The notes under the pieces are model-generated. The model was not told where the DNA came from and did no database searches. It worked only from the letters and a program-made list of their open reading frames with translations. Made by a program: the position numbers and the translations under genes. A DNA stretch of 7,275 bases from Candidatus Sodaliphilus fimicaballi (GTDB lineage Bacteria > Bacteroidota > Bacteroidia > Bacteroidales > Muribaculaceae), in contig JAGHTV010000006.1 of the NCBI GenBank assembly GCA_018065165.1, positions 1 to 7,275 of the forward strand, in the 5' to 3' direction. Below are positions 5,800 to 7,275 of the stretch, in pieces. Each line of letters starts with the position of its first letter. Within the stretch, counting starts at the first letter, position 1.

Positions 5800-7275
5800 T
5801 TATCTTACAAGTGTCTTCTTGCCGTTAACGATGTTGATGCCTCGTTGTACCTCGCCCAGCTTGCGGCCCATGAGGTCGTAGATGCCTGTTGACTTGGTCA
5901 TGGTTTCACCCTTCAGGTCGTTGATGCCTGTGGGAATGTCTTTGTACTCCATGATGGGAGCTACGCACATCGATACGCCCTCGTCGCTCTCCTTAACCCA
6001 TGAGTATGTGCCGAGTCCATGGTAGTTGTCGTCCTCGTCCTCGAGCAGGTGATAAACTGTACCTGACTTGGCGTCGTTGGGGCGAGCCACGCACAAGATG
6101 TTGATGTTGTCATTGTTGCCTGTAACGTCGTTCATGCCGTCGATCACTACAAAGAACTCGTCCTCAACCTCAACGGGAGTATCAAACATGAACTTGGTGG
6201 GAAGAACATCGGTTGTGCTAACTTGCAGATCACCAGCCTTGAGTTCCTTCTTTGCGATAACCTCACCGGGCATGCCATTAGCATCGGGCACGTTAAGGGT
6301 AACGGTTACCTTGGTATCGGCGCTTTCGCTAGTCACATCGTCAAAGTAGATGGTAACACCCTTGACTGTAGCTGTGGTCATGGGCTTGCCATACTTCTCG
6401 GCAAACGACTCCATGCCCACCCAGTTAGTACCGGCATACATGCCATACCAGCCAAGGCCGATGCCGCCAATGCCTGCAATCTCGTCGGGAGTGATGTTCC
6501 ATACCTCTTGCTCGCCACCAGCCTGGATGCCTTCAACGATGAAGTCGCGGTCGGTTCCGGCTGCGTTTTCTACTACGAGTTCCATGCCATACTTACCTTC
6601 TTCAGTGTAAGTTACAGTAGGATTCTGCTCGGTGCTTGTCTCTGTGTCGGTGCCTTCAAATTTCCACTTCCATGATGTGGGAGTGCCAGTTGAAGCGTCC
6701 TTGAATGTCATGGGAACATTAACGGGAACAAATGCATAAGCATAGGGTGAGTTGTAAGCGCCCTCGGGCATGCCTATGTGAGCCTTGGGTGCAGCAGGAG
6801 TAACCACTACATACTCGGTCTTTACAGCCTCTGAAGTCTCATTGCCTTTAGAAGCGACGAGCTTGATGGTGTACTTGCCAGCCTTGTTGAATGTCATGAC
6901 GGGATTTTGCTCGGTGCTGGTGAGAGTCTCGGTACCCTCGGCAGTCCAGCTCCATGCAGTGGGATGACCCAGTGACTTGTCGCGGAAGTGAACCTGCTCA
7001 CCCTCAAAGATGTTAATCTTAGCATCCTCGCTGCTTGCAGCCTGCATAACCTTGAAGCCGTCGATTGCCATGTTGTCGCCATATGTGCCTTCGTAGATGT
7101 ACTCAAATGTACACTTGTGGCCGGCATACTTAGCAAGGTCGAAGCTGAACTTCTCCCAGCTGGGACCGGTGAATGCGTTGTCCTGAGCCCACTTGAATGC
7201 GCTGAACACTTCGTCTTGAGTGCCTGCAGTGAGGTCGTTAACGTAGAACTTGAGATCGGCAAGATACAACCATAC
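5800..7275 (-). CDS. Secreted PKD-domain surface protein, C-terminal part
   Basis: The open frame continues to the right edge (codons GTA TGG before the TTG at 7267-7269), so this is the last 491 residues of a larger protein. From the edge: a jelly-roll segment like the end of choice-of-anchor J/MAM domains (about 1-77, with WEKFSFDLAKYAG and GDNMAIDGFKV); two PKD-like domains (about 82-159 and 162-250), each with a WxW strand (W108/W110, W202/W204), the shared string TSTEQNP and a GKY turn; a beta-rich module (about 260-445) with NGMPGEVIAKKEL, resembling adhesin-type modules of Porphyromonas and Prevotella surface proteins; and a short tail from about 463 with GIYDLMGRK and GINIVNGKK. Such tails resemble type IX secretion sorting domains, which suggests export to the cell surface. 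No enzyme domain is visible here; one could lie upstream. Ends in a strong terminator. Binding target unknown. Confidence 0.85.
   Translation of the reverse strand, partial: VWLYLADLKFYVNDLTAGTQDEVFSAFKWAQDNAFTGPSWEKFSFDLAKYAGHKCTFEYIYEGTYGDNMAIDGFKVMQAASSEDAKINIFEGEQVHFRDKSLGHPTAWSWTAEGTETLTSTEQNPVMTFNKAGKYTIKLVASKGNETSEAVKTEYVVVTPAAPKAHIGMPEGAYNSPYAYAFVPVNVPMTFKDASTGTPTSWKWKFEGTDTETSTEQNPTVTYTEEGKYGMELVVENAAGTDRDFIVEGIQAGGEQEVWNITPDEIAGIGGIGLGWYGMYAGTNWVGMESFAEKYGKPMTTATVKGVTIYFDDVTSESADTKVTVTLNVPDANGMPGEVIAKKELKAGDLQVSTTDVLPTKFMFDTPVEVEDEFFVVIDGMNDVTGNNDNINILCVARPNDAKSGTVYHLLEDEDDNYHGLGTYSWVKESDEGVSMCVAPIMEYKDIPTGINDLKGETMTKSTGIYDLMGRKLGEVQRGINIVNGKKTLVR

Noticed and set aside
7267..7269. 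TTG as start codon of the PKD protein
   Set aside because: The frame stays open to the window edge, and the sequence begins inside a beta-sandwich domain without a signal peptide, so the true start lies upstream of the window.

Overview
The window reads as ordinary chromosomal DNA from a member of the Bacteroidales, most like the Prevotella/Muribaculaceae side. Four things point there: promoter boxes of the Bacteroidetes type (TAnnTTTG), gene starts without Shine-Dalgarno sequences, a surface protein with PKD domains and a short 'YDLMGRK...' tail, and a close match of ThiL, PNP, LpxK and SppA to the forms of those proteins known from this order. Every gene lies on the minus strand, so transcription runs from right to left.

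Layout from right to left (direction of transcription). (1) 5800-7275: the C-terminal 491 residues of a large secreted PKD-domain protein whose 5' end lies beyond the window. It is closed by a textbook intrinsic terminator (5741-5777). (2) A 201-bp gap carries that terminator, a -7 box that overlaps a dyad (5684-5698), and a short leader. (3) 652-5598: four co-directional genes in the order sppA, lpxK, punA, thiL with gaps of 46, 60 and 71 bp, very probably one operon. It joins envelope upkeep (SppA membrane peptidase, LpxK lipid A 4'-kinase) to purine salvage (PNP) and thiamine diphosphate synthesis (ThiL). The punA-thiL gap and the sequence just after thiL each carry a different short tandem repeat (9-bp CTAG units and 8-bp TTAACCC units). 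A terminator hairpin at 580-607 ends the operon. (4) 158-506: a complete Bacteroidetes promoter (476-506) followed by about 310 nt of untranslated but strikingly self-complementary sequence. (5) 1-157: the first 52 codons of a secreted protein with a signal peptide, cut by the left edge.

The item most worth pursuing is the long transcribed leader at 158-470. Four nested arms (6, 6, 9 and 8 bp) make a long imperfect stem. Two or three local hairpins precede it, an 8-nt perfect complement links a hairpin loop to an internal loop of the main stem, one segment has three competing partners, and a last helix near the start codon could control translation. I do not recognise it as tmRNA, RNase P RNA, SRP RNA, or a TPP, cobalamin or SAM riboswitch. 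It may be an undescribed structured leader or an independent small RNA. The structure was drawn by eye, without energy calculation or comparison. The rest of the window is mainly housekeeping, with one notable residue change in PNP (Asp at the usual purine-binding Asn).
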